Shown: positions 11,292-24,606, counted from the stretch's first letter. The stretch is 64,000 nt of DNA from Chenopodium formosanum (GCA_024500155.1 CM044857.1:49610001-49674000), one strand, 5' to 3'. The notes: a model not told the origin generated them from the letters alone. A program made the numbers and translations.

Positions 11292-14200
11292 TCAAATTTC
11301 TACCTGCGAGACTCTGGAAGAATAGCGGGGGTGTCTCTTATCAGAAAAATGAAACCAACCTCTTATGCCACCAGTACCTGTCCACCTTGATTGATTGGCT
11401 TGCCTTTCGAACTTCAGCTGATCATTGTTGGGAACTTTTGAATACAAAAACCACCCTCTGAATAAATGAGAGAGCATAGATTCACTGCGGCTCGAGTTAT
11501 CCTCAACTTGACAGCTTAGGTTCTCCTGATCATCACAGGCCTCCTCTACTTTTGATATTTCCTCTTCTTTGTTCTCTGTTCTGCATGACAGAACACCCTA
11601 ATCATTCGTTTTCCTTGATCTAGAGTGCAATAAAGAGAACCTTAGTCCTTAGAATTAAGGAGAAGTGAGAGACGTTGATTAATTGCTTGCCACAAAGCCA
11701 GTTCTATTACCATCGGATGGTCTACTAATCAAGAAGCACTAAGAATTTCATACAGTCTTCAGACAAAATATATTGTAGATTCTTGAAAAAAAAAATTCAA
11801 TGAATCTGTGTACTTTAAGGGAGTGATTGCTTTTCAGCAAGTATAAAAACCGTCATAAAAATTGTTTATTCTTCATCCTGTGACGACCAACAAAAATGTA
11901 ATTAAAAGGAGCAAAGTATTTCATGATCTTTTCTTTAAGTTGACCGGACCTAAAGAGCAGCATGCTTCAAAAATCTGTCGCTAGAGGCAGTGTTATACAG
12001 AAACACCAGCAAGACAAACAACCCAATGCCTTAGAAATGACCGCCTAGATAATAGAACCACTACCTAAACATCCTAAAGTACGCATTTGCCACCTTTAAG
12101 ACCACTTAACTCCATATAGTTGTAACATTATATTGCAGCCATGGGATAAAGCAAAAAATATGGAAAGAGCAATAGATGAAGTCTTACGTCGTGCAAGGCT
12201 TGGAAGCTTCTATTCGTTTTCTAGATCTCTTCTTTATGAGATTGTAAGCAATGGACACATGCCGAACAAAACGAAGCTGCAAACATCAAGTAAGGTCAAG
12301 TCAGCACAAAGAAGGAGGAAGACCTCACAGGGTAATCCACTCAGACGTCAAGAAGACACATATAGAAAGAACTAAATTTACAGAATACTAGTAAATAACT
12401 TATCAAGATAGGTTACAAACATCAAACAACCTCCAAGACAACATAAAAGCACTTAACTCTATATTGCTGAAGCATTAGTATCAATACTATTAAACCTTCT
12501 ACGAAGGACTAATAAGAAAAATTTAACAGCCAAGAAGACCAACACGGTACAGTTTCAGAAACAACTGCATGTATAGAGAAACTTAAGAGAAGCCCATATG
12601 AGCCTCAGGAGTTTATGTCAGTTAAACAAATTACAATAGATCCATTTCCAATTCTCTTTAAAAATGAAATAAAAAAACAAAATTTATAAACCAACATATA
12701 GAAAGACGAAAGATGACCTATATCAATTTACAAGAGATTGTTTCTCCAGATATAGAAGCAACAAAACATCTTCAACAACAGCTTATCATGGAATGTATAA
12801 CCAACAAAGAGGTTCAGATAGTAGTCCTCACCTATGCTAATTAGAACCAATGAGGCAAGAATGCAGTGCAATCCAAGCTTATATTGAGAACTTATACTCA
12901 CTAAAAGGAAAACTAGTGACATGCTCTAAAAGTTATTTGGAATAGAATATCTTGCATCGACAAAGTAATTAGGGAACATCCTTATCATCACATCCGAGCT
13001 AAAAGCTGGTCTATAAGCAATCAACTACCACAAATTAAATGGCTCACAGGTGCTACCTCCCTGCTATACATTACACTAAGTAGACTCAAATTGAAATCCA
13101 AATTAGCTACCATTAACTGGCAACACAAAACATGCTAAAAATTTAAGACTTCTCAATTTCACTTGAGAAAACCTATTGTAACTAATATGAAAGTAGATTT
13201 TTGCTTTGCTGTAGACAACAACGGAAAGTGTATATACAGTTGAAAACAACCAAGGTAAAGTTTTAGAAAGGATCAAGTCTCTATGTGATTCACTTTCATT
13301 TACAACATCAAAATGGCATAATTTCCCATGCTGCTTGCAACAAAAATGTCAGAGCACTGAAAGTTTTAAAGAGTATGTAAGCAAACATACCTCATCACCA
13401 TCCCTGACACCAAAATTCCTGAGATACTCACTGTCAATTAGTAGCTTCTGACCACAATAAGATAAGCAAAATTGTGTCCATACATGTCGCCTATCAACAG
13501 AAACAGGTAAAACATAATTGGTTAATCAGAGCTAGTTGGGAGAAAATATCATGAATATAAAGCTGTATGTGTAAATAAAATTTCATACCACGAAATCTTG
13601 CCAGTTTCAGCAGTAGGCAAATTACTGAAATAGCTCTCCACTGCCTGCTTGAGATCAGATATCGTAGCCATCTTTACGACCTCAATTCCTACAAAACCGT
13701 TCAATAACAACCTCATAATCTAATCAAACACAATACACTATAGGCCAAGCCTACAATACTTTGAATATAACACATTATTCCTTAAGAAGATCTGTATTCG
13801 ACTATCCACATCAAAATCAAACTATAACCGGTCTTCCAAACGTAATTCATTGTACACAAATCACAAGTTCCTTCAAATGTCCTCCACTCTCCATGACAAT
13901 AAATTCCAAGCATAACACAAAATGCCTTAAAATTCACCAAACCAAAAAAAATAGGACGACATGCAGAAATTCAATAATCTAATAACAAAATCACATATAA
14001 TTCCTTTTGTTAGTGTCTCAATTTCGATTAAAAGTCCTACTGCATCACAATTGATGGCGAGGCAACACGAAAACTACCAAGAAATCATCAAGATTAACAT
14101 CACTCTCAAACAATTAAACCTAGCAATAGCTGAAAATTCAACAATCGCCACTCTCCGAAACAAATAGAACATCCATATATCACATATCATTTGCAATATT

Positions 14201-14551
14201 CCAATTGAACATGAAATTAAATTACAACATTAGAAAACAACAATATGAGATGAAAATGTGTGAGAGAGAGAGAAAGATACCGAAAGAGGAGCCATCCAAT
14301 TTGAAAATGGTGAGATGAATGGGAACCTGAGAAAGCTTATCATACGAAAAACTCTTCCTGGAACTCACAATCGACAACGCCGTTGAAACCGACGACGAAT
14401 TCCGACAAAAACTCCGGCGACCTTTCGACGACGACGACGACGGAGGCGCCTCAAACGGAACCCTAGACAACTGCAATCCACCTTTTCTACCTTCGCGTTT
14501 GCCGAACAATTCATCCTCTCTGTTAGCCGCCTTGAAGCTTAATCTTCGCAT
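11292..14551 (-). CDS. ubiquitin-fold protein, U11/U12 snRNP 25 kDa family (282 aa, 5 exons)
   Basis: Spliced model: 14551-14281, 13688-13589, 13490-13391, 12276-12188, 11580-11292. Frame and GT-AG sites agree throughout. The first in-frame ATG is at 14551. Residues 1-70 are basic and Ser-rich. Residues 75-170 form a beta-grasp fold with the family signature: SDLKQAV, then ISWRHVWTQFCLSYCGQKL (human SNRNP25 has a very similar HISWKHVW stretch), ending in RFVRHVSI. The animal protein belongs to the U11/U12 di-snRNP of the minor spliceosome. A less conserved tail contains LFRGWFLYSKV. Arabidopsis relatives are At3g07860 (U11/U12-25K) and At4g32270; the gene neighbourhood favours At4g32270. Reading through the exon 4 donor stops at TAA 12184, giving a 187-aa form. 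The family call is strong; a spliceosomal role for this paralogue is less sure. Confidence 0.82.
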
Positions 14552-16083
14552 AATCAATGAAGTTGACAGCAACAAACACCAAAAACAGGTTTCTCTCTCC
14601 TTCCTCTACCTATTTCTCTCTCTTTGTTCTTTGAAGCAGAGCTTTAATGGCGGATTAAGGAGGATTCGTAGATGAGAGAAACACGCAATAAGGAGGATAA
14701 AATAGAGTAATATGAGATTGCGAAGATTGGATTTGCTTTGGTTTTAGGGCGAAGAAAGGCAATGTAATATTGGGTGGTGATTCTTCTGATATAGCAAGAG
14801 AAAGAGGAGAGAGAAAATATAGAGAGGATCAGAGTAGAAGGAAGGTGATGAATGATGATGCGAATGGTGCCTGGTTTTTTATGCCTGCCTTTGTTCATTG
14901 CCCAACTTAGTACACTAATTTATTTAGGCACTTTTTTTTTTTTTAATATATATAATACTCCTCCCTTTTGGGCTACGAGTGTGGATTTACTGTTTAAGCC
15001 GTATATGTCGCTCAATATGTATTTGTATATCCGAGTGTATGATAGACATTTCAGTTTATTTGAGATTTGAATAAATGTGGTGCAATTAAGTTCGTCAATT
15101 CAAGCGTCAAACAACTCACATGTCATTTGCTTAATTCGAATATGTTCTCCTTATTTAAATTGAAATATATGCTGCCACTGAATTGATTAGCAGGAGATAA
15201 GATGATCTCAACTTACAAGAAGACCTCGATAATATGGTTTCTATAATTCAATTTAGTGTGAAAGTAAAAGGCTTTGAGAAAAGAGACAGAATTTTGATTT
15301 ATTTTGCTATTATGCGTAAATTTTATTGTACTCAAAAAATAATCCAAAGAGTCAAACAAACCCTAAAAAATAATTTGTATAATGATACGCAAATGATGGG
15401 TTGAAGGAAGAAACCATTATTGAGAATGCTAATGGCATCAAAATATGGGATACTTATCATGTGGTTGGAAATATTAGTACATCATTTCTATCTTTTAAAA
15501 AATTGTTGATCATTTCATACTAACTGTTCCCCTTCATTCAAAACTACTTCCATTAGAGAATTTTGTATAAGTAGATCGGATTCAAAGAAATAATACCAAA
15601 AACAATCTCTGAAGGAGTAGCCCAAATAGGCAAATCTCAACTCAAGCCAAATCTTTTTAGCAGTTTATCACAAAGAGTACAGGAAATACATGGGCAAAAG
15701 AACTACAATATTTACCAAAAACTTTGCCCAGGGAAGAGGAAAAAAAAAAGACTAAAAGAGTAGAAATAACTAAACCTAGAAATCACCAATTTGATAAAAT
15801 AATTGATGTAGCCGCAGATCAGTGCTCATGAGTTCAATTTCCTTCTGATATACTCCTAATAATTGACCGTAATTAGGGAAGACAACTGTTGCTCAAACAG
15901 AATCAGTCCTACTGTCATTGACAAACCCTAGCTGCTTGTCAAGCTTTTCTAGCTTCATGTTATCAAATGTATTTCCTATTGGAATTCAAGCGACTGCATA
16001 TTTAAACGAGCGACAGCAACCACAGCCAGCACTCAGCAGTAAAAGAATAGCCGTCCGTTGTAATAAGCAATGGCCCTAAAAGG
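14552..16083. other. intergenic, head of one gene and tail of the next
   Basis: The left part is the 5' leader and promoter of the minus-strand ubiquitin-like gene, with CT/GA-rich stretches at 14590-14640 and 14800-14840. The right part includes the 3' untranslated region of the sugar-nucleotide transporter. Small frames here show no coding signal. Confidence 0.4.
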
Positions 16084-19000
16084 CTACTTGCCAATCAGCT
16101 TAAAGTAGGCATACAAACCAGATCCCAGAAAACCCAGAACCTGTCCAATAACATTCAGCTGCAAGCATAATGCACAACGTCATTACCAATTTACTCAAGA
16201 CAATATTCTCATATAAAGATCTTAAACCGAAACAGAAATTCTATTTTACTCACCAAATCAAAAGGTAATCCACCAAATATTATCCAACCAAGTCCAATGG
16301 TGAAAAGATCCTACAAAATAACAGTATGGAAATCAGATACTTGTACTTTTCAAGTACATTGCATAATTTGAAGCAACAAAGGTGATTGATTATAAGACAG
16401 TAGAAAAGGAATAGAGTTAAGGCCCTTGTTCTCTGTATGCATGTTTAACTCACGTATTTTTATTATCATTCCCTTTTATCTACCTATTGATCTCACCACC
16501 AAGAGGATGAGCTCACCTCCCGCAGCTGCAACACCCCAACCCACCCAACCACCACAGAAAATTAATTTACAGATAAAGAGAGTTTGTGCAAGGCTGTTTC
16601 ACAGTCACTATCGTCTTGTCAGTAATTGTGGGACTTGATTCAAGTGTGCATGGATCCATCAACTTTTTCTAGTTTTCTATTATGTTTAAATAAACCGGAG
16701 GAACCCGGCGAAATAGCAAAAGCAACAAAAGGCAACTGTATATACCTTCAGGTTACCACAAATTGTCTGTGTTAGTGCTGAATTGAGAGTGGTGTTGAGA
16801 AATATACTGTAGTTGAGGAAGAACGCCAGCACACAAGAAAAGGACAAAACAACCTTCAAGAAGAGGAAGTGAGATAGGGTGGCATAAGAATCATTATAAG
16901 AAGTCAATGATCAGGAAAGCATTTTAGATATTTTTGCCATGCAGGATGATAAAAACATGCATATAATACAAAGCGAAACCTTTAGCAGAATGAAACACAC
17001 TAGGCTTCAGCAATAAGCATGCAAGTTGAGCAACAGAAGAATCAAGGGATTATGATGTACCAGAAAACCAGGAGAGAACAAGTAAGGGAAGTTGAAGGTG
17101 ATATCCAGATCACCTCTCACATAAGTCCAAAACAGCAATATTGGTCCACAAAGAATACCTGAAATTCACTCCAAAAAAAAAGGTTCAAGAGCATAGAACT
17201 GATACATCGTGTAGCAAGGTTGTGAGTTGTAAGTACATTATTTTATACAAGATCTGCAATCTCACCATTACACCACATAAGTCCAAAACTATTGAGGCCA
17301 CTGGATTTTCCTGAGAAAAGAAAAAAAAAGGTTAAATAAGCATCAACAGACCATAATATATTAGATTACTCAGGGAAAATGAAATAAAAATAATGATGTA
17401 TCACCAATTCGAGCAATAGTTGCAAGGTATATAGCCGTAGTAATATTGGCCAGAAATACAACGGCATAGCCATAAGCATCAAATGACAAATCTCGAGCAC
17501 CAGCAATGAATGCACCAAGAACAATCAACCCTACACTGAACCAGCAAGACAAAAAAATAATAGTGACTACAAAGCACTTCAAAGAAAGAGATGGAAACCA
17601 AAAATCCATTATCTCCATAGAACTCTAGATACTACAATCCCACACTCCATACAGCTTCTTTAATAACCAAATATTCTAAGAAAGTTTTTTTCCATATAGC
17701 TGAAGGAAAATAGACAATAAAATCTAATTTTATTGCAAACAATCTGCTGTAAGGCAATAAGTCCTTTATGAACAAACACCGATGCGATGTGAATTGTGCA
17801 ACTTGAAAAAGACTCCCAGAATATGATCTAAATCAAAAGCAGATACAATAAGAGATTATACAATAAGAGTTTGTCATATCTTTTCCAATTTTACCTGTTT
17901 ATGAGATCACAGACATAATCATCTCCTTGTGATGATCAATCAAGCAATATATAATATAAAGGTTCATGTATTCCAGATGAACACCTATAAATAATATGTA
18001 TCCACACCACTGGTGGGCAGTAGCAAAAATAAAATAAAAAATTTACCTTCCAACAATAGAGGAAGTATACTTTTGTCGGACCAGAACATACTCCATAACC
18101 ATTGTAAAGACCACAGTAGTCCTCCTCAGAGTAGTATACATAGGAACATTTACACCACGCACAGACTCCATGGTAACTAACTTCAAAGGAAATGGAAAAA
18201 AAAACAAAAGAAAACAGAAATTGTTATAATTAGAAGCAAAAGAAAAAGAAAAAAAAAAAAAAAAAAAAAAAAAAACAGAAATGCATTCCAAAACACAAAG
18301 TTATCATCAAAGCATACCATGTACATCAAATAGGTAAATGCAAGAGGTAGAGTGTGCATCAGTGTTTTCAAAGGAACAAGAGTTACAGGGTTATCAAGAG
18401 CAGTCGATTCCGCAACAGTGAAAGAAATGAGCTTCAAGCGTTTCATCACATAGAGAAATGTAGATGAAGATACCATCTGCAGGCATAGACAAATCACATT
18501 ATCAAATTGTGTTCTCAGGTATGTATTTTTTCAAAAAATAAAAAAGAAATCCTCATAGATCTGCATGTATGAAGAAACATTCCATCATAGAACAGCTTGA
18601 CTAACAGATAATTTGCAATCAGGAAAAACTTCCTAAGGATCCACCATTACCATCCAGAATAAGCAAAAATACATACAAGACATTGACTGCAATGTAATTA
18701 TTATCAGTTTTGACTAAGCATAGGTGGGCTGTCTTTTAACTGAGACTTGATGTATCTATCCATAATTGAATAACTAAATCAGTATTAGGATAAGCTAATA
18801 TATTTGACACACCACATAAGAATAAAATAAGACTGATAATGAAGTAGCCAACCTAGCCACTATAGATGCTTTCTACTCTGTTCGTATTGAACAATAAATA
18901 AAAAATAAAAACCATAAATTTTCAGGCCCCCTGACTTGCTTCAAATCAGGTACCACTAAGGCACTAACCCAACCCTGCCAACCCACCAAGGCGCCAACAC

Positions 19001-20770
19001 ACACCCCAGAAAAACACAATTGAAAACAGAGAGTCAAGAGTATGTTGAAATTGGGGGTCGTTGATGTGCAAAAAATGTGCCTTCAGCACTCTCCCTTACA
19101 GTGTATAATCCTAGCCATAACTAATAAGCCGGTAAAATATAAAAGAAAGCTTACTTAGATCCTCATCACACAAAGAGTTGATTACTAACAAAAAAAAGGA
19201 GATATTCATTAAATGATAAAAATATCAAGGAATTACTCTTTTCAAATGTGTCTCTCCATCTAGCTTTTTAACTAAAAATATAGCATGGAATTACTCATTT
19301 CAAACGTGTCTCTTCCTTCAAAAATATCAAGAAGCCTCTCATATTATAAGGCAAAAGGTCATGTCAAATTGTCAATATTATGTTGCATAAAGCAGTAACT
19401 TCACAACTCCCATCACAATCTATAAGAAAATAAATAAATATGAATATACCAACAATTTTAGCAGCAGCTTACCTGAAAAAGGGTGATTACATTTGCACTT
19501 GGGAAGCTATATGAAGACAATGCAGCCTTATTGAACAATATCAAGAGCACTGCAAAAAGGAAATGCCAGCTCAATTTCTGTCTATTTCATAACATTAGCC
19601 CACATATAAACAACCTCCTTGCAATTGTTCCCAAACACCCCCTCCCCCCTACACCCCTAGACCTGCCTCAGTTTAATAACCGCAGGAGCAGATTTTCATA
19701 AAGAGAAAAGAGCAGAACCAAGAAGAGAAAATTTTAGTACTATAGTCTATACTGAATAAATTCCTCCATATTATTCATGCATTTATATATCATAAATGCA
19801 TTAAAAATAGATGATACGTCTTCGAAGTTTCCTTCTTCATTAGCGGCTAAATGATTAATACTTTCAAAAATGGTTATATTTTTACTAAGGCAATGTACAC
19901 ACCTTTCACATATGAGGCAACATTCAGCCATGTGGTCCTTCCCCAACCAGCCAACCTATGAATGAGGCATCCAGTTTACTGAATTTTTAACTTCAGTATG
20001 AAATGCTTCATCAAAAGATTTCTTAAACTTCTAAGCTATTTAAACTGGTGACATTTATTAAGATGAAAGGGATTTATAATTCAATACCCTTAGCCATAAC
20101 AAAGACCCAATAAGTTTTAGCTCAAATGTTTGAATCAATGTATTTCGTCTCTCAAACAACCACGCCAAAAGTCCATCTTTCATCAAACTCCATTACATCC
20201 ATAGCCGGTTTATTAGGGAGAGAATTTAGGCAGAAATGATCATCTACAAAAACTAACTCTAGAATTTAGAACTTCCAGGTTAATATCAAATCTGTAACTA
20301 TTACTGAGCATCCCAGAATTGCTTGCCGTAAGCCTACAACAGCCAATATCCTAATTTTCTTAAAGTTCCAATTTCAAAACCAACTATAGATTTAGCACAG
20401 TCAATCAAAGTCGAATTCGATTAACAATCAATTGAATACAAATTCCAACCTAAAATAACTAATCCAAATCATCACAATCACACAAAAAATCCTCAAAAAA
20501 TTCAATCCAAATCAATTCATCAGCAAAATTCAATTCAATTCAATTCATCATTTGGAATTACAATCACATACCATAGAAATCAGCAACAATCGGAAAAGAT
20601 CACAAAAATTGACCCTAGGAGAGAGAAAGTGGTGAAATACCAGCACAAGCCATGTAAGAAATGGCAGCATAAGCTCCACGTTTAGTCATGGCGGAACCTC
20701 GAAAGAGTTTATCGTCGCTTCTGGGATCAGAAACCGGTAACAAATTGTTCTTCTCTGAATTCGAACTCAT
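16084..20770 (-). CDS. UGNT1: nucleotide-sugar transporter, UGNT1-like (337 aa, 10 exons)
   Basis: Spliced model: 20770-20641, 19549-19473, 18476-18318, 18180-18047, 17535-17405, 17310-17266, 17158-17061, 16853-16746, 16310-16254, 16158-16084. Every junction is GT-AG and the frame is open to TAG. The protein has a short hydrophilic N terminus (MSSNSEKNN...), the motif MTKRGAYAAISYMACA, and about ten membrane spans of the TPT/EamA drug-metabolite transporter fold. Family signatures include VRGVNVPMYTTLRRTTVVFT, GAFIAGARDLSFD and FLNTTLNSALTQTICGN. This agrees, from memory, almost block by block with Arabidopsis UGNT1 (At4g32272), which moves UDP-GlcNAc from the cytosol into the ER/Golgi lumen for glycan synthesis. 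Substrate identity is inferred from that relationship. Exon 4 begins LVTMESVRGV, where I recall a slightly different LASMASVRGV in Arabidopsis. Confidence 0.9.
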
Positions 20771-21315
20771 CTCAATCTCTCTCATCGATTTCTCTGTTGC
20801 TCTATTTTCTGGAAAAAATGATGATTGAAGAAAAATTGTTGATTGTATCCTGGGTTGAGAAGAAGGGTCCGAAAGTTTCAAACGGAGGAAGACGCCAATG
20901 GTCAAGTTCGTTCTTGGCGTCTGTTTAAATCGGATCCGACCAAATATCGTTTGATTTATCGCGGGGTTTGGACATTTCTTCTTGTATTAGGAATCGTAGA
21001 TTGCAAATTTGTCTACCTTGACGTGTATAATGTACTCCGTATAATAAAGAAAGCACGGACATAAAATTCAATTGTTGTTCTCGTAATAGAATTTAGATAT
21101 CGGGCCAAATGTCAAAATATGTATATGGGCACACCTAATTAGTATAGTTTTATTATTTTGACATTGCGCTTTTATACTACTAAAAGTATATATGTCATCA
21201 TGCATTCGTGCTTTTATACTATTGAGTACCATGTAGTTAAGAGTTTCATATGTCGATCAAGTCAATATAGTTTGGATTAGTTTCATTTCAACATATGTCA
21301 AATAAGTTGATCAAC
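20771..21315. other. 5' leader and promoter region of the UGNT1-like gene
   Basis: This lies upstream of the transporter start codon on the minus strand. It includes one TACGGAGTA-type motif (21033-21041, reverse orientation). No separate gene is seen. An open frame on the plus strand (20843-21064) is a shadow with no domain. Confidence 0.4.
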
Positions 21316-21318
21316 TTA

Positions 21319-22029
21319 GGTCCCTTCTTTAGAGTTGCTCTGCTCTGCTCTGCTTCAATCTGCTCTACTCTGCCCTGCTCTGCTCTACTCTGCTCTGCTT
21401 AAAAATAATACTTAATATTGAATTATTATAATAATAATAAATAAATAATATTTAATAATAATAATAATAAATAATTAATATTTAATAATAATAATAATAA
21501 TAATAATTAGTATTGAATTATTATTATAATAATGATAAATATTTAATAATAATAATAAATAAATAATATTTAATAATAATAATATTATTAAAAATTAATA
21601 TTTATTTATAAAAAAATAAATCATTAATATTTAATAATAATAATATTATTAAAAATTAATATTTAATAATAATAATATTATTAAAAATTAATATTTAATA
21701 ATATATAATAAATAATTAATATTTAATTATTAAAATAATAATTAATATTGAATTATAATAATAATAATAATTAATAATTAATAATAATAATAATAATTAT
21801 TAATAATAATACTTATTACTAATAATATTAATAATACTAATAATTGATTTTTTATAATATAAATTAATATTTAAAGATAATAACTAATATTTAAATATAA
21901 TACTAATTATTAATTTTTAATAAAAATAATAATAAAAATAATAATTAAATAATATTTAATAAGTATTATAATAATAATTAATATTTAATAATTATAATAA
22001 TAATGCGATAATATTAATAATAGTTATAA

Positions 22030-22103
<74 letters not shown>

Positions 22104-22231
22104 GCAGCAGTAGTAGTAGTAATAATAATAATAATAAGGAAATCTGCTCTGCTCTGCTCGGCTCGGCTTTGCTTCAATGTGCTCTGCTGAAATCTGCTCT
22201 GCTCTTCCCAGAAGCTCAAAAGAACAGGGCC
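21319..22231. mobile_element. PIF/Harbinger-type MITE with an AAT-repeat core
   Basis: The ends begin GGTCCCTTCTTT and, reversed, GGCCCTGTTCTTTTG. They are flanked by the 3-bp duplication TTA (21316-21318 and 22232-22234). Inside the ends lie runs of CTCTGCT repeats, then about 700 bp of nearly pure AAT/TAA and TAG/CAG trinucleotide repeat. There is no transposase. Long Tyr or Ile/Thr frames here are repeat artefacts. The ends resemble those of the element at 45278-45542. Confidence 0.7.
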
Positions 22232-22234
22232 TTA

Positions 22235-23110
22235 ATTTATTTTGGGTAATTTTAGGTTTATTGCAAGTATAAAATACAAGTGAATTAAATTTGGGTTTGG
22301 ATCGAACCATTGTTAATTGTTTCTACGATTATTTCAAATTCGATACAGTAATACAGTACAATAACGGTTGTAGATCGAGTACTTGCACAATCTAAAAAGA
22401 TCTTCATTTTAGAAATAACGACCAGTTTATAAGGCAATGATTTTTTTAATTAAATTTTTAGAGGATTGTCAATACTCAGAATTTGCAAGGAAATCAAGAT
22501 AAGAAGGAACTAAATCGAGCTGGCCTAATTTATTGATTACAATCATACAATATGCTAAAATAGAAAGCTATACATGTGATAATGCTTAGTCATAAAAATC
22601 ATATAATGAGACCTTGAATTAAAAAAGAATTAAGATAAAATAATGTATGGGATAAAAATATACCTAGCTAGAAAGATGTTTTATAAGGTGTGTACTATAA
22701 TTCTACATGTCGTAAAATGTTGCACCAAAATTTTGAAGGTAATTCTATAGTTGCATTGATACTTGATGATAGCAAAACAATATGAATACATGAGAAATAT
22801 AATGCAACCCCATAGAATAAAAAAAGGTAAAGCTTTATAGAAGAAAGAATAATACGTTCAGCACCAACTTAACAAGTGAAGGAAGAAAAGAAGTGCCAAA
22901 AAAACAAAAAGAAAATTCCACTACAATTGAAATTTGTAAGAATAAAGGTAGAAGACCTAAACAAGACTGCTTAAGCCTTAAAGCTATAATTATGCTTTAT
23001 GCATGCTTTGTGCCAAAAAAAGCAACCTTTCTTAATACTAAGTGATACTCACAGTTTATTTTAACACATGAAGCATGATCAAGTAAGTATTCATACTTCA
23101 AATATAGTAA
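22235..23110. other. intergenic, 3' flank shared with the second esterase gene
   Basis: AT-rich. The stretch around 22880-23045 has a diverged partner at about 25670-25840, downstream of the second carboxylesterase, so it belongs to the tandem duplication unit. There is no gene. Confidence 0.45.
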
Positions 23111-23252
23111 GGGCATGTTCTCATTGACTGAAATGAGCTGAGCTAAACTGAACTGAATTTATTAGAGCTGAACTGAATATATTATGAGAGAAGAAAATTA
23201 GGAACTGAATTAAACTAATTAGAACTAAAATGAATTTGATGAGAACAAGACC
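23111..23252. mobile_element. small PIF/Harbinger-type MITE
   Basis: A 142-bp element with ends GGGCATGTTCTCAT and ATGAGAACAAGACC, flanked by TAA on both sides (23108-23110, 23253-23255). The interior is built of repeated CTGAACTGAA-like words. A truncated relative lies at about 59056-59136. Confidence 0.72.
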
Positions 23253-23571
23253 TAAGTTAAAATTCGAGCTTTCACAAAACCCCAAAAAGAAAAATCAAGC
23301 TTTCACATATTACTTTTAGTAAGCTCATTGACCTTGCGTGTAACATCTAATATAAGTAGACATTATAGTGTAATGTATTTGTTATAATTAACACACATTC
23401 AGGCCAACACAAGTACAGAACCTTTTTATTATTGAAGTGTCATTATTCATGACTTAGGTAGAGATTACGATCCCTTAATTAATGAAATTTGTTAATGCGA
23501 TAATCTCATGACAAATATGCAAAGTAAAAAAAGTATACAATATGATGATTCCGATCCCAACGACAAAAGCT

Positions 23572-24606
23572 TCAATCAGTGTTGATAAAGGCTGACAAAT
23601 CCTGAATTAATGTAGTTGTTGCTGGATCTTCAGGTTTCAGTATATGGAATACATGGGTTTCTCCCTTGGCCTCGATCCATCGGGCCTGACCCGCCCATTT
23701 GCTTGCCTTGACCCGTTTGTAGTACCATATCCCACGGCCCCGAAGCTCATCCACCTCGGCTGTGTACACCAACAACTTCTTACACCCAAGATGGAAAATG
23801 CTCGGGGCCCTGGGCCCAAATGGGTTAATGAACGCGTTATCAACTCCGCTTGTACAATTGTCACAAACATAAGACCATACTATATAATTGGTTGAAGAAG
23901 CGATGCCTTTGGGTTCGAGTGGAACCCGTTTTGACCCAAGAAAATAAGGCATGGCTAAGAATAGACCGGTAAAGCGTAGGCCAGGGCTAAGCCCGGCCCG
24001 GAGTGCCAAGTTATGAGCTATAGTGCCCCCTGCACTGTCCCCTCCAACAAAGATATTCTGAAAATCTCCGTATTGGGCCAGCCACGGTTCATGACTAGGC
24101 CCAATACTAAACGACGCATGGGCTGCCACCCACACGAAAGCAGCCCATGCATCGTCAAAAGGGGCAGGTACTGTAAACTCCGGGTACAAGCGATAGTCTA
24201 TGGCTATCGCAAGAACCCGGGCCTCAGCTGCGACCCTAGCCACGAAAACACTGTCACCAATGAAGAATGGGGAGCCAATGCAGAAGGCTCCCCCATGGAA
24301 GTATATAAGAATAGGGAGTTTTCGGGCCGGGTCAGGATGGGCTGGAAGAAAAACTCGAGCCCCGAGATCTCGGTTGGAAGAAGAGGAGAAGGTGATGTCT
24401 TTGGATTGCACATGAGTATCATTAGGAGGGGGGACAATGGAGGGTGGGGAGGTAGTATTGTATCTCAAAACGGTGCCGTTGCGATAATCAATAATGTAAG
24501 GCTGAAGTATGATTGGAGATTGAGTAGCCTCAGATGTAGAAAGCAGTAGGTTTACTAAGAGGAAGAAGAGAGTGAAGAGATGATGGTTTTGTGTAAGTAA
24601 GGCCAT
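23572..24606 (-). CDS. carboxylesterase (CXE/HSL class, alpha/beta-hydrolase_3), signal-peptide-bearing copy 1
   Basis: An intronless frame of 344 codons. Residues 1-27 look like a secretory signal peptide (hydrophobic FTLFFLLVNLLLSTSEA). The core is a plant CXE/GID1-like hydrolase: oxyanion motif HGGAF (104-108), nucleophile S191 in GGDSAGG, acid D286 in AEVDELRG, and H318 in GETHVFH, all present. A CxxC pair lies in SYVCDNCTSG. Possible N-glycosylation sites include RNGT, YNTT and PNDT. It probably hydrolyses small carboxylic esters. Most CXE proteins I know are cytosolic and lack a signal peptide, so secretion would be unusual. The closest relative is the neighbour at 26202-27230, so the two are a tandem pair. 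The substrate is unknown. Confidence 0.92.
   Translation of the reverse strand: MALLTQNHHLFTLFFLLVNLLLSTSEATQSPIILQPYIIDYRNGTVLRYNTTSPPSIVPPPNDTHVQSKDITFSSSSNRDLGARVFLPAHPDPARKLPILIYFHGGAFCIGSPFFIGDSVFVARVAAEARVLAIAIDYRLYPEFTVPAPFDDAWAAFVWVAAHASFSIGPSHEPWLAQYGDFQNIFVGGDSAGGTIAHNLALRAGLSPGLRFTGLFLAMPYFLGSKRVPLEPKGIASSTNYIVWSYVCDNCTSGVDNAFINPFGPRAPSIFHLGCKKLLVYTAEVDELRGRGIWYYKRVKASKWAGQARWIEAKGETHVFHILKPEDPATTTLIQDLSAFINTD

Noticed and set aside
12133..12375. 80-aa plus-strand frame
   Set aside because: It is antisense to exon 4 of the U11/U12-25K-like gene, where splice sites and family residues support the minus strand.
22014..22310. Frames encoding long runs of Tyr or of Ile/Thr
   Set aside because: They are translations of the AAT/TAG trinucleotide repeat in the MITE core and have no protein meaning.
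24013..24549. 178-aa plus-strand frame opposite esterase copy 1
   Set aside because: A shadow frame of a GC-rich coding region; the catalytic motifs are all in the minus-strand frame.
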